Assembly: GCA_019671005.1 (NCBI GenBank)
Contig: CM033752.1
Coordinates: forward strand, 3,472,001-3,536,000
Length of the DNA: 64,000 nt
Direction of reading: 5' to 3'
Source of the DNA: Hibiscus mutabilis
Lineage: Eukaryota > Streptophyta > Magnoliopsida > Malvales > Malvaceae
The notes under the pieces were generated by a model, which made no database searches, was not told where the DNA came from, and saw only the letters and a program-made list of their open reading frames with translations. Shown here piece by piece: positions 24,136 through 36,167 of the stretch; within the stretch, counting starts at the first letter, position 1, and every line of letters begins with the position of its first letter. A program made the position numbers and the translations under genes.

Positions 24136-25197
24136 AGGGGATTCCTCATCCCCTTAACTCTGTAGTTTCATAGTTTTCATTTTTAGCATACATTGCATTT
24201 TTATATATGTGTCTTCATGCATTGAGGACAATGCATACCTTTGGTTTGGGGGTATGTGTTGCCTCACATTTATTGTCATGCATTCATTTTATGTTTAAGT
24301 TTGCATTCTGTTATTGCAATATAGATTAGGTAGAACCATACCAGACCAATAAAAAATAAAAAAATAATTTTTTTTGCCAATGCTTGATTTTTAAATGTTA
24401 ATTTTGCCAAACACATTGCTAGCATAGTTAGATTTCGTTCTAATAGGCCCCTATTTGATGATGAATTTAGAATTTTTAGTCTAGCATAAGCCAATAGACT
24501 TAGTAATGACAAGTTGCTTAGTAATTGATCTATAATTTAGGAAAATTTAGTCTCATTCAAACACGTAGTATGCATCTAGTTCCTAGATAAACTTAGGATT
24601 TTTGAAAATAAACTCAGAAGATAAAAAAAACATCAGGGTAAAAATAAAGAATAAGGCAACAATGTTTTGCCAAATACAAGAAAGAGTTTAGAACACTCAT
24701 CTGCCTTAGAGACAATAAGTATCTTGAGGCTACGTAGTTTGCACCCTCTTAGTTCTCGGGCCAACAAAAAATTGGGTATGAGTGTAATGGGTTAGCTTAG
24801 TGATATAGTCTAAATTAATGTGAGGGTTTGTGGAATGCTCCCTCTTACTTCTCACACCAAACAGCATTATGATGCGAACCTAAAAATAATGCCAAAAGAA
24901 AGAAAAGAAAAGAAACCCTTGGTAAATAAAAAATAATGTTCTGAGTTTGGGAAGTAAAAATTGTCTAAGAGAATTGAGGGGTACTTGATGCAAACCACCC
25001 GCACTTCATACACACTTCATGAACTTAGGTTAGAGTTAAATTTCTGTACTTGAAATTGCTTTAAGTTCTGCGGCATTACTATTGCGAGATACTGAGAATA
25101 GAACAAAAGCCAGATTTTGCTTGCTAGCTTGTGTTGCTAATCAGAAAAATTTTGTAAAGGCACTCTAATTTATAGTTTTTTGTTTTGCATTACTTGT
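24136..25197 (+). other. 3' UTR of the Athila element with PPT-like block
   Basis: Non-coding. AGGACAATGC and TTTGGTTTGGGGG at 24226-24255 parallel the first Athila element. After it about 940 bases of AT-rich DNA run to the truncated 3' LTR. The true LTR-adjacent polypurine tract is missing, presumably removed with the 5' part of the LTR. Confidence 0.55.
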
Positions 25198-25787
25198 ACA
25201 GACATAAGAGATAAGGATTAATTTCCAAATACTAAGGAGACAAGCTTCGACAGAAGATGTTTAAGTAGATGAACTTACTTTTGAAATGAATCTACCCCTT
25301 AGAAGTAAAGATTAAAACTTTGTCAAGTTGATTATTTGAAAAAATCACTATGGACATATAGGTGTTAAAAGTAATTAACTTAGAGTATTGTCATCGACAA
25401 ACACAATACTAACTTAAAATCAGCTCGACAATAAAACCAAGTTTGAACATTATTAATTGATGTCATTGCTAGCGTCAAATCCAAGCATCCCTTGCCAAGA
25501 CCAATCAATCATTTTGACACATTCGTTTACCAATCTACCTTAATTCTACTTCGTTTTCCTTTAATCAATTTCTTAGTTAAAACTGAAATCAATTGACATC
25601 TTATTTTTTTAATTCACAAGTATTTATCGTGGCATTTAATTCTTGGACAATCCATGTGGATACGATACTCAACTCACTACTATATTACTTGCTGACCGTG
25701 TATACTTGCACGTAAAAAGACCTATTCTTGGCATTATTTACTCTTATAATTACGTCGAATCCTTAACCTTCTGCCAAGCATTAGTCA
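25198..25787 (+). mobile_element. Truncated 3' LTR of the Athila-type element
   Basis: Aligns with 12592-13183 of the 5' LTR from 'acagac' to 'ttagtca', with many substitutions and small gaps. The first 800 bases of the LTR, including the TATA box, are missing, so a deletion has removed the 3' UTR/LTR junction. The 3' end is either 25787 or, if 'gttgaca' is counted, 25794. Confidence 0.75.
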
Positions 25788-25794
25788 GTTGACA

Positions 25795-26535
25795 AGTATC
25801 GGTACCCATGTGTTTGTTGGTTAGGCTCCGAGTTGAGGATTGGGTAACTTTAGAAACCGTAAGAAGTAACAACTGATTGTTTTTCATTGAGTATATTGTT
25901 ATGATTATATGCGAGTTCGATGGCTTTGATGACCTTAAGATCTTTTTTAGTGTACTTTAGAGAATGATGTATAGATGTAGTACAGTGGTTAGTGCATGGT
26001 GAATTTTAAGAGCGACAGTTTGTACCAAACTATCATCGTGTGTTTTACGAGACAATATGGAGTCGTGTGTTGGGATGGTGATAAGTATTTGACTTGCTAT
26101 CGGTTGGGAGTGAAACATTGTGTTCCTCAGAGTTCTTGTGATACTTCGGTATTTCTTAGTGGAAATTAAATAGATGACCATGAATCGTGCAAAAGATTTT
26201 TGAGTGCACAGTTTTGATGAGATTTCATTGAGTAATGGTATATTACTTGGCAAGTATTGTTCGTTATTTTTTATAAAGGCAAGATCTAAATGGAAAGTAT
26301 ATTTAGATTGTTTGTGGGCTGGGTTGTATGATATTCCGGTGTGTACCTGCTACCTTCTGACATGAGATTCGAGGTTTATGATGGAACTTTATCCCTTGGT
26401 GGGATTTCACGCGATGTAAGATCCTAATGAGGGTATGACACGTGTCACTATTTGATTGGGGGAGGAAAATAAATAAAATAAATAAATAAATAAATAAATA
26501 AATCCCTCTAATAAGGTGGTGACACGTGTCACCAC
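25795..26535 (+). mobile_element. Decayed repeat DNA, probably the resumed long-LTR element
   Basis: No frame is open. The style of sequence (many TTG/TGA steps, no recognisable pol motif) resembles 9916-11785 and may be its continuation past the Athila insertion. From about 26425 it becomes a different repeat with GACACGTGTCAC motifs on either side of a microsatellite. Confidence 0.4.
26467..26503 (+). repeat. (AAAT)n microsatellite
   Basis: About nine AAAT steps with one interruption. It lies between two copies of GACACGTGTCA (about 26438 and 26522), which are themselves palindromic. Confidence 0.9.
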
Positions 26536-26540
26536 CTAAT
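26536..26540 (+). repeat. Target-site duplication CTAAT, left copy
   Basis: CTAAT directly precedes the Ogre-type 5' LTR and is repeated exactly at 44466-44470 directly after the 3' LTR. Confidence 0.95.
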
Positions 26541-29449
26541 TGTAATCACTCATTTTTATCTAACCTCTAAGTATCATATTAACATATTAGTGCATAATTA
26601 CATATAGGTGTACGCATGTATATGTTAGTATATTACATAATGATATAAGTGTGACGGTATGCATGTATTGATATGGTGTATTACGTACCTATTAATATAC
26701 GTATGATATGGTTATATTTATGTTAGGAGTATCGTACAAATGTATGTTAGTATATGAGTAGGTCTATATGTGTTTGCATGTGTATATTGTTAGTGTCCTT
26801 GTTATTATTGAATATATACGAATAAGTGTTGCATGTATTATTATTAAGTATACGTACGTATGAACGTATGTCATCACAATTGTATGTATGTATACGTAAG
26901 TACGTATGTATCTGTATTTACTATTATATTAATATATTAATATGTATGGACAAAACTGGAAAGATAATAGGAAGCCCACTTAAATTAAAATGTCCACATT
27001 ATTACAAAAATAATAATACAAGGCCCGATTGGCCCAAGCCCAAGACCCCATTTAACTCTAATTATTTTTGTGCAGATAACTATAGGCCGTTGGATCCAGA
27101 TCTAATCCAACGACCACGATCAAGGAAGGATAAAAATATCTAGCCAGCCGCGTGAACTACACGTCTGGACGGTTCGAGTGCCACGCGCGGACTCTTCGAT
27201 ATCCCACGCGTGCGTGAGTCCCACGCGCTATAACCCCTCGACTGCTGAGCCCCACGTGTCATGATCTGGAGCCGTTTCACCGATCGAGGTTTCATCTGGG
27301 CCGTTCATCCTTCAAGCCAGCCCGACCGTTAGATTAGATCTGATCCAACGGCCGAGAATGCCTCTGGCCGAAGACAACTCCCCCACACCGCCACCATGCT
27401 TCCACCATGCCGGTCTCCAACCACCGCGTTCAGACATATCAGAACACAAAAAAAGAGAGATTATGTCAGTATCAGTTCAGATCTAAAAAAATAGATTATA
27501 TTACTTGTTACCAAACCAAAGAGACAAGGATATATGTATGAAACAAGTAATTGTAAGGCAGTTAAGTTGTAATCGGAAAGAAAAAATACAAAAAACAACA
27601 AGTTTTCAGTGGTAACACTCTTCTCTTTTCTTACTTCTTTGCATGCATACAAAAAATATACGTAGTAATAACAGAAAAAGAGGGATTTAGAGTTGTTACC
27701 CTCGTCGTCTGTGGATCTCCCCTTACCAGTGACAAGCCTCTTCGGCTTTCCCAGGCCGAATATGGTGAACTGAAGGGAGTGGGAGGCCCTTTTTGGTTTT
27801 GTTTTGGGTTGAATACAAACAAAAAAAGGGTTTTTTCGTTTCGTATTTCTTAGATCTAGGGAAAGAAGTGAGTCCTAACATAGATCTAAGTTCATATTCG
27901 GGTTCAGTTGGGAAAGAGGTCGGTTTTGGGTGTGTCTTTTGGTTCGCCTGCGCCGGCTAGCGGCGGCCGGCAGCGGAAGGGACGGCGGTCGGCTGCCGGT
28001 TTCTGGGTTCATCATGGGATGAGTTGAGAGCAAAGAGAGGGGGAGAGTTATTATTAAAACGGATCAAAATGAAAATGGGGAAAATTTGAGAGAAAGCTGA
28101 AAGATGGAGTTTTATAGGTGTTTTTATTTTGTGAAATGGGCAAATTACGTAACAAATCCTCCTGCGTTTTCGATATTTTCGTTTGCGTCTCGCCGTAGGG
28201 GATATTTACAACTCTGGTCCCCCTCATATTTCAAAATCTTGCAATCCAATCCCTAAATTACATCGAATCAGTTTTTAAATGGTAAAATTACCCCATTTAA
28301 CCATCCCGCGTTTTTGGATTTTTCACTTCGGGTCTGCCCCTTGGTCCAATTACAGTTTCAGTCCTTTCAAGTTCGGTCCTGCTTGCATTTTCATCCCTAA
28401 ATTGCATATTATTGTCCTTTAATTTCTGCTACTGATGTTTATTTCTTTTCATTTCAGTCCTGTTTCCATGTAAATATTCATGTTCGTTTATTATAATCAT
28501 GTATGTTGATGTAGCCTTTTGCCTTATTATATATCCCTCGTATATGCCTTGTATTTTCATGTTTACATGTATATGTGTGTTAAGTTTATGATGATTATGT
28601 ATCTTTATGTATTGGTTCGGTTATTCGTATCACGCATATTATGTTGATATTCTAGTTGGCTCGTACACAACATGTTTTGTATTTTAGCATGTATTGTTTG
28701 TTCTATTGGCTTTAGGGTTATGTGTTAGTATATTTTCTTTTTCATGTATAATATCTTGTTCTACATATGTTGAAATGTGTTTTATTTCTAATATGTATGT
28801 TTTCTTGAAATATGTGTTTTTGTTCACACATGTATTTATTCATGCCTTGTTATTGTTATATGTTAAATTTGTTTTTATTTACTATTAAGATTAATATGTA
28901 TGTATGTATGTTTTAGTTACGTATTTTATTTATGTTAGATTAGTATTCTATTATGTTAATATTTATTTGTATTGTATTTAAATTATTTGCCATGTTTTAT
29001 ATTTTGCTCACTAAGGTTGCATAATGATATATAAATTGTCAATGCGGTGCCCTTTTATCCGAGCGTAAACGGGGCCAGTATCAGGCGTAGTGATAGTGGT
29101 TGGGCGTTTACCCTCGGATAACGGGGCCTTTAAAATTTATTCGCAATTATAACCGAATTTTAAACTAATCGTCATTTTAATCCGGAAAATTTAATATTAA
29201 TAAAGCGGTAATTATTAAAGTACCAATTTTGGGCGGCGTGGGGGTGCTAATCCTTCCCCATCCGTAACCGACTCCCGAACCCAATAGTTTTCAAATCTCT
29301 GGTTTTTATGGTGTCCGGCCTACCTAAGTGGCCGGTGGCGACTCCAATTTTTAAATAAAACACGGGTTTTATAAAATCCCACGCGGAAGAAATTATTTTC
29401 AAAACAAATAAAAACTTTCTTTTTTAGCGGAAAAGAGGACATCGCTACA
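26541..29449 (+). mobile_element. 5' LTR of the Ogre-type element
   Basis: Begins TGTAATCACTC and ends ATCGCTACA, 2909 bp. It matches the 3' LTR along its whole length; I counted eight substitutions in the first 600 bases. Relative to the 3' LTR it keeps a 108-bp block (about 29222-29329), lacks about 18 bases near 27187 and has a short CGG-rich insertion near 27955. Short frames inside, such as 26826-27143, recur in the other LTR and are not genes. Confidence 0.95.
27229..27234 (+). promoter_or_regulatory. Weak TATA candidate in the Ogre LTR
   Basis: TATAAC in a GC-rich setting with nearby CCACGTGTCA (G-box-like) motifs. The same arrangement is present in the 3' LTR near 42372. Another A/T-rich candidate, TTTTATAGG near 28112, is equally possible. 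Confidence 0.25.
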
Positions 29450-29451
29450 GA

Positions 29452-29469
29452 TGGCGACTCCGCTGGGGA
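29452..29469 (+). other. Primer-binding site, tRNA-Arg type
   Basis: TGGCGACTCCGCTGGGGA begins two bases after the LTR. This is the tRNA-Arg-type primer site characteristic of Ogre elements. A close relative occurs on the minus strand at 62935-62951. Confidence 0.85.
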
Positions 29470-30130
29470 TTATTTTTGTTTTTAAATAAAATAAAGAGAG
29501 TCAAGCTTTTTCAAATAATTACCGCTTTAATAATATTAGAAGTTCCTGATTAAAGTGACTATTAAATTAATATTCGGTTGTAATTGCGTGTTTATTTTGA
29601 CGCATTTAAAATTTGGCATATAAACCCGTTTTTTAAGTGGGGGGAAAACGCTAATGCTTTCGTGGTGATATCGTTCTCTCGTGTAGGCCTAGCAAGTACC
29701 TTCGGGGCTCGAGTACCTTATGCTTTCATAAGGATATCGTTCCTTCGTGCAGGCATAAGCGAATGGGTCCCCCTGTATTGAACCCGGTTGAAAGGAGCCT
29801 ATAATGGGTGATGATCGGGGGCCTTGCTACTCTTAGTAGAGGACAACAAGGACAATTTGGGTACCTCTTAGCACCAACACTGCATGTAGAGAACATAGAG
29901 AAACCCACCCCTTTAGAGCCATGCGGATAACCTTAGGTGTTTTAGGCAGGATAAATAGGGTTTTTTGTTTTGTTTGTTTACCTTATTTTGTCCTTTTATT
30001 TGTGTATTTATTAATTCTATCTGGTACTGACTTGTTTCCTTTTTTTGGCTATTTTTTTCATGCATTATTACATTCGCATTACATAAAGGTACTGGATCAA
30101 GTGGTTTACCCGATCAGAAAGTCTTTCACC
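29470..30130 (+). other. 5' leader of the Ogre-type element
   Basis: Non-coding leader between primer site and ORF1. It holds two similar blocks, 'atgctttcgtggtgatatcg' and 'atgctttcataaggatatcg', about 80 bases apart, and a T-rich stretch (29940-30060) before the ORF1 start. Confidence 0.6.
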
Positions 30131-32329
30131 ATGGAAAAAAAGTGTCTTAGAAAAGAGGAACTCAACTTGTCTGTTAGACATTGGTCAGAAGTCAACCAGA
30201 AGGCCCAAGGGGACAGTTTACCAAGTTAACGCGTAATAGCCAGGTACACCTATGTGAGTCCTCAACAGAACAACTTAGGGGATCTTCAAAGTATCTGGGA
30301 AGAATGGGACCAGAGATTACAAGATAGATTCCGTGATAGTTATGGTGACATTGCACAGTTGATGTACATCTGGGTCAACCAGCCCCTACTCCGAGCCATT
30401 TTTCAGTTCTGGAATCCTGCATTTTGCTGCTTCACCTTCAATGGACAGGACATGATGCCCACAGTAGAAGAATACACCGCTCTTCTTAATCATAAAAATG
30501 TTCAGGAAGATTGGATCTACGCAAAACCTCCGAGGAATCAGAATTACACTTCCAAGCTCAAAACCTTTACCGGAATGAGCGATGATTGGGTCAATGGCTT
30601 GATCCGACTTCGAGGAGATACTACAGTATTTGCATGGGAAAACATTCGAGACATCCTACCTGCACATCCGGATGAGGAGAGAAAGTTAGACATGCTTGCC
30701 TTGGGAATATATGGATTGGTGATCTTTCCAAGAATTCTGGGAAACATTGATGTGGCCATTCTAGATTTGTTTGAGCGGATAAAACGGCGAGCAAACCCAT
30801 TACCAGCTATTTTGGTCGAGACCTTTATTTCTCTAAATGCCAGTCGGAAGCACGAAGAAGGGCGTTTTCGAGGATACGCACAACTGTTACAAGTATGGAT
30901 TCAGAGCCACATGTGGAAGACACCGATGAGGGTTCTGCCGAGAATATCCTTCCAAGATTTTTTGCCTTTACGGGAATACTTAACAAAAGAGTGGCGAGAG
31001 GACTTGAAAACAAGAAAATGGGTCGGATTCTTCAGGAATATCCAAGGCGATGACATAGTATGGAGGGTCCCGTGGCTCGGTAGAGTTAATTACTTTTTAT
31101 ATAGTTGTGGTGATTTCAATTGGCTGATGATGTTGGGACTACATGGAGGGATTGCTTGTGCCCCACTTCGGTGTCCCGACAATTCGGATCGCGACAGTTC
31201 ATTCCTAACACCGCCGGGGTTAAGCCGAACTGAATTTCTTTTCAAAGGGGAGTTCAAAGAGAAAGTTCAGACTATCATGAGGGCTTGGGACCGTTGTTAC
31301 CGGATTAGGGTGGAAGGAGACACCGAGTACATGACCACCCCAGACTACGATTTTTGGAGACGTTTGAGGGTAAACGATATGATTCCCGAATCTGATCAAG
31401 GACCAGCAGTGTCACTAGAAGAGCTTACAAGGGTGATACCATCTGAAGCTGACATCTTAAGGAATGAACTCGAAGAAATTAAAAAGAAAATGCACATCCA
31501 ACAGACTCAACATGCGAGCGAGCTCTATAAGGCAAGCTTAGAGGTTGATGAACGGGACGGGATCATTAGGCAGTTGAAGAAATTAAATGCAGATTTGAGC
31601 GACAAGAATGCTCTTTATCAAAAAGATGCCCTTCTACTACAAGCAAAAATACAGAAGGCCGGCCGGAGTCAATTCATAGCTGTGGAAAGAGAAAGAATGA
31701 ATGGCATCCGTTTGGTGGAAGAAGAACGAGAAATCAACAAGAGAGTGATCGAGAAAAAGATAGAAAGCTTCCGGTTGGCTATGGAGGAAGAAAAATGGTC
31801 CTCCAAGAAGGCCATTGATCAAGAAAAGGAAAGATTCAGGCAAGAAATCAACAAGGGAAAACAAGCTGTCCATCATGAGAGAGAAAGCGTCGCCGTATGG
31901 AAAAGAAAGTCCATGAGTAGCTGGAATAGACTGTTAGAAATGCAAAAATTGTACGATGACACCATTCAAAGTCTGGAGCAAAGCCAAATTCAGAATGGCG
32001 AATTAAAAGGAAAGGTGGCGGAAGTTGAACACTCCTTTCGAATGTACTGCCAGAGAAATGGCTTCACTGAGCTACAAGAAAGAGAGCGCGAAGTAAGCAT
32101 GTTACGAGCACGAATTAAGTCCCTCGAAGCAACTGTTGAGGATTACAAGGAAAGAATTAGGGTGTTCGAGGAGGCTGCAGCCGGAGGAGACACCTATTGG
32201 CAAAAGAGACTGCGTGACGCTGCCCAGATGGTACAGGATAGGGACCAATATTACGCAAACCTGATGGTGGACATACAACGAGTCGCCAGGCATGTGAATG
32301 ATTTGGCCATCGAGGCTGAAACACTCTGA
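30131..32329 (+). pseudogene. Ogre ORF1 protein, one in-frame stop
   Basis: The likely start is ATG 30131 in a CACCATGG context, giving 732 codons. Codon 33 is TAA (30227-30229), after which the frame stays open to 32329. Residues about 75-120 contain an aromatic-rich segment (Leu-Leu-Arg-Ala, Phe-Trp-Asn-Pro-Ala, Phe-Thr-Phe, then a Thr-Val-Glu-Glu-Tyr step) resembling the start of the plant mobile domain. Residues about 440-730 are a long, highly charged coiled coil rich in Glu, Lys, Arg and Leu. Ogre elements carry an ORF1 in this position whose function is not established; a scaffold or RNA-binding role is only a guess. There is no ATG at the first codon of the open part after the stop (GTG at 30254), which favours the upstream start. 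Confidence 0.8.
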
Positions 32330-32525
32330 CCTTTCATAGTCCCAGAAATGGGAGAAGCTCCCAGGTTCAGCAAGTTGCTCCAAGCAATTGGAAGATTAGG
32401 AGATAGAGCTAGAGCTAGAGCTTATTTTCTTGCAACCATATTAGCATTATGAATATTGTTGCGTTGTGTGTAGTTAACCCGCAATCATTCATCATCCATA
32501 CCTTACCCGATTACAAAGCAAGCTC
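32330..32525 (+). other. Spacer between ORF1 and gag
   Basis: Short non-coding spacer ending at the gag ATG. It includes a GAGATAGAGCTAGAGC direct repeat at about 32400. Confidence 0.6.
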
Positions 32526-35500
32526 ATGGAAGACAGGATAATCAGTTTAGAAAAAGGGCAAAAAGAGCTCGAGACAAGGCTTGAAGAGGCCCAAAGAAGC
32601 CCCAGTGACCAGATTGCTCAGTCACAAGCATTGATAGTATCCGACATAACCGTACTGTTGGCTAAAAGCCTTGTAAAAAGAGTGGAAGAAGAAACCGTTC
32701 AAGAGCCAGAGGGTACCCCAGCTCACTACAAGGTTCAACTAGCTGCACCGAATCCGGCCAGAAAGATGTATATCGACCCTGCTGGAATGTCAGCTAGTCT
32801 TCAGATATGGGCACCTGAAACTCAACCCCTCGACACTGAAGCACCCTATGAAGAGGAGGTGCCGGACCTGAACATGGTTGAAAGAATCAGGACTGAGGTA
32901 GAGAAAAAGTGGGAGGAGAGGTTTCACCTCATGGAGGAAAAATTTAAAACGTTACAATCTATGGAAGAGTCAGGAAATGACGCTAGCGACTTAAGTCTGG
33001 TGTCCGATCTTGTCCTACCACCAAATTTTAAAACACCAGAGTTCGACAAATACGATGGAACCACTTGTCCTTCCGCGCACATAACAATGTACTATCGAAA
33101 GATGGCGGCCTACCTTAAGGACGAAAAGCTACTGATACACTGTTTCCAGGACAGCCTAACTGGAGCGGCATTACGGTGGTACACCCAGTTGATCAAGGCA
33201 AATGTTAAGACATGGAAAGATCTGTCGAGAGCATTCATTGAGCAATATAAGCATGTAACAGATATGACCCCCAGTAGAATTATGTTGGAAAATATGGGGC
33301 AGAAGTCCAACAAAAGCCTGCGGCAATACGCCCAAAGGTGGCGGGAAGTGGCCGCCCAAATTCAGCCACCCCTCCCGGAACATGAAATTATGTCGTTATT
33401 TGTTAATACTCTGAAAGAGGCACTCTTTGATCACCTCATTAATAACACAACGCAGTGCTTTGCTGACTTAATCAGGACTGGGGAGTCTCTTGAATTGGCA
33501 ATTAAGAGTGGTAAAATTGATAGCGGGGAAGGGTCTCGGAAATATAGCAAGAGGAATGAAGTAAACGCCACCAGCACTTATACCACCCCGAAGAACTTCA
33601 CAGTCTCACAGCCACAAGCACATGTGGGAAAAACACAAAACTCGAATCAAAGAGATGAGAGAATCTCCAGAAAAGAGAAAGAGAGGAGAACTTTCACTCC
33701 CCCACTTGTTTCGTACTCGGAACTTTATTCCTAGTTGTATGAAGCAGACCTGGTCCGTCCATACATCGTTACTCCTGTCAATCCGCCCTTCCCTTCTTGG
33801 TATAATCCGAACGCGCATTGCGACTATCACGGCGGTGCCCCTGGACATCCCACTGAGAACTGCCTTGCCTTCAAAAAACTTGTGCATAATTTAATCGATT
33901 CTGGGATATTGAAGTTTGAAGAACCAAGTGTAGCTACTAACCCGCTACCTAATCATGGGAGCAGATGAGTAAATGTTATTGAAGAATACTTTACCAGGAG
34001 GATTAAGGATGATGTGTCAGAAATCAAATCTCCTTTACGGTGGGTATTTCAACAGTTATGCATGGCTCATGTGATCGACAAAAGCATGATAATAAGGCAG
34101 AAGGGATGTGGAGTGTATTGCGAATTCCACCAGAATGAAGGACATGACATCCAAGAGTGCGATGAGTTCAAAAGATTGGTACAACAATTGATGAATGAAA
34201 AGCAAATAGAATTCTTCGAGGAGCCCATGGGGAAGAAGGGGTCGAACGTACATATGACGGATAGCCCCAAATCTAAATACGGGAAGGATAGACCTTTTAT
34301 CATCTCTCCCAGGCTAGGGAATGCAGGTGCCTCCCAAGGAGAAACCAACAAGATAAGTCCCAGGATCATCATTTCAGCACCATCCCTATTCCCATTCAAG
34401 GATATGCGGCAAACCCCATGGAATTATGCTGTAAATGTGACCACGCCAGAAAAACTAGAACATGGTCAGGTAAAAGAGCCTACGCTAAAAGACCAACAAA
34501 GCCAGAGCGATGTAAACGTTGGTGAGGCAGGCCATTTCACAAGGAGCGGCAGATGTTATTCCTCTGAGGCTTTGAAAGCAACTGAAACAGATAAGGGGAA
34601 GAATACAGCAGTTAGCCTCACGCAGATATTTGGAGAAGAACCTCCCCCAAAGATGAATGAGCCGGTAACTGAGGCCCAAGCCAAAGAATTTCTGAAGTTC
34701 TTGAGACATAGCGAGTACAACATAGTGGAACAACTACGAAAGCAACCGGCCAGGATCACAGTACTGGAATTACTCTTGAGTTCAGAAAAGCACCGGGAGA
34801 CGCTATTAAAAGTATTAAATCAAACTTTTGTGCCCCAGGATATTTCTGTGACAAATTTGGACAGGATAGTGGGGCATATCACTGCCTATAATCATATAAC
34901 ACTCAGTGATGATGAGATCCCTAAGGGAGGAATGGGGTCCACCAAAGCCCTTAACATCACAACCCACTGCAAAGGGTATGTAGTACCTTGCGTACTGATT
35001 GACAACGGGTCAGCATTGAACGTCTTGCCTATGGTGACCCTGCAAAAACTACCAATAGATGATTCTCACCTAAAGCCCTACCACAATTCAGTAAGAGCCT
35101 TTGATGGTACGCAAAGAGGAACAATGGGGAAAATTGAGGTGCCCCTATTGATCGGACCGACTGAGTATGTGATCGATTTTGTGGTGATGGACATAAAACC
35201 ATCTTACAGCTGCTTATTGGGAAGACCATGGATCCACTCCGCAGGAGTTGTCCCCTCATCATTGCATCAGAAATTAAAATTTGTAGTCGAAGGTAAATTG
35301 GTCACAGTAGAGGCTGAGCAGGAAATTGTTGCTTCCGTGACATCAGACGCCCCCTATATTCAAAATGATGAAGATGCTGCAGAATGCTCGTTCCGAGCAT
35401 TAGAACTAGTGAATGCCACGTTCGTTTCGGAGGGAAGTCGGATCCCCTACGCCAGGTTATCTAATTGTACCAAGATGACCGTCGCAGAAACTTTGGGCCG

Positions 35501-35956
35501 AGGAGCCAAAGTAGGAAAGGGGCTGGGGAAGAAATTACAAGGAAACCTAAGAGCCAAAAATATGATAACCAAGAAGGATCATTTTGGGCTGGGTTACCAA
35601 CCAAGTGTCCAACAGAGAAAAGAGGAATACAAGAGAAATAAAGAGCAAAGAAAAGCCAGATTTAAAGGAGAAGACATTCTGTGGAGACCAATGTCCTTTC
35701 CTAGTTTAAAAACCACTTTTGTCTCCGGAGGATTCTACCATCCAGGTCAAGAGGTTGAAGAGGCAATGAAGGAAAATGACGTACTCAACCAAGAGGAGAC
35801 ATTCAATGAATCACTTGAAGGGATGTACATCAACATGATAGCTGGAAATGACCGAGGAAGCAAAATGTTGACCAACATCCGCCCCTGCCGTCCCGGGGAA
35901 ACACTCGATAACTGGAGCTGCATTGATCTACCTGTAGTTTTTAGGAATAGATCAGA
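32526..35956 (+). pseudogene. Ogre gag-protease, exon 1 of the gag-pol frame, two in-frame stops
   Basis: One frame runs from ATG 32526 to the intron donor, broken only by TAG 33732 and TGA 33966. The capsid domain lies at residues about 200-290 (Ala-Leu-Arg-Trp-Tyr, Trp-Lys-Asp-Leu, Phe-Ile-Glu-Gln-Tyr). Two CHHC-type zinc motifs follow: 33819-33863 (Cys-x2-His-x5-His-x4-Cys) and 34119-34160 (Cys-x2-His-x4-His-x4-Cys). The protease active site is Asp-Asn-Gly at 35001-35009, with a Leu-Leu-Gly-Arg-Pro-Trp flap-side motif near 35215. A Gly-rich G-patch-like stretch lies at about 35500-35560. TAG 33732 probably replaced CAG. The product would form the particle and cut the polyprotein. Confidence 0.9.
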
Positions 35957-36167
35957 GTAATGCTCCGAATCAACCTTTTATTTTTGCCCGTAAACAATGG
36001 GGATCTCTTGTATGGGGCACCTATGTTAACTTTTTGATTGAAATGAAAATATCCCCACTTTCCTGAATGACCAAAGTTTCATTTATTTCATTTATGCATT
36101 CTTCATGTTCATTCCCTTCATATAAAGTCGTCTCCTTCCCAATACAATTCATTCTCATTTAATGCAG
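35957..36167 (+). other. Intron between protease and RT, 211 bp, GT-AG
   Basis: The donor GTAATG at 35957 overlaps the stop codon TAA (35958-35960) that ends the gag-protease frame. The acceptor is TAATGCAG, ending at 36167 after a T/C-rich stretch. Splicing joins GA to G to give GAG (Glu) and puts gag-protease in frame with RT. Ogre elements are known to carry an intron in this place, and the length and AT-richness fit a plant intron. Confidence 0.8.

Larger units (their letters stand above)
11786..25794 (+). mobile_element. Athila-type Ty3/gypsy retrotransposon, decayed, nested
   Basis: In order: 5' LTR, degenerate tRNA-Asp primer site, gag, protease, RT, RNase H, integrase, env-like ORF, 3' UTR with the AGGACAATGC/TTTGGGGG block, and a truncated 3' LTR. 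Flanking AGTAC (11781-11785) and AGTAT (25795-25799) may be a worn target-site duplication. A 3.5-kb solo LTR sits between integrase and the env-like ORF. All coding segments carry stops, many of which look like C-to-T or G-to-A changes, as expected from long-term cytosine methylation. Confidence 0.8.

Noticed and set aside
26826..27143. 105-residue frame, repeated at 41952-42269
   Set aside because: Both copies lie at the same place in the two Ogre LTRs, in AT-rich sequence without motifs. They are LTR by-products.
30254..32329. A 691-residue frame starting at GTG 30254 as the complete ORF1
   Set aside because: GTG is not a usual plant start. The frame continues upstream through a single TAA to an ATG at 30131 in a good context, with protein-like sequence throughout.
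33622..33894. Alternative plus-frame overlapping the end of gag exon 1
   Set aside because: The gag frame continues past the TAG with its zinc motif, so the overlapping frame is a shadow.
35990..36167. Alternative intron donor GTAAAC at 35990
   Set aside because: It would leave the TAA at 35958 in the mature RNA, whereas the donor at 35957 removes it and keeps the frame.
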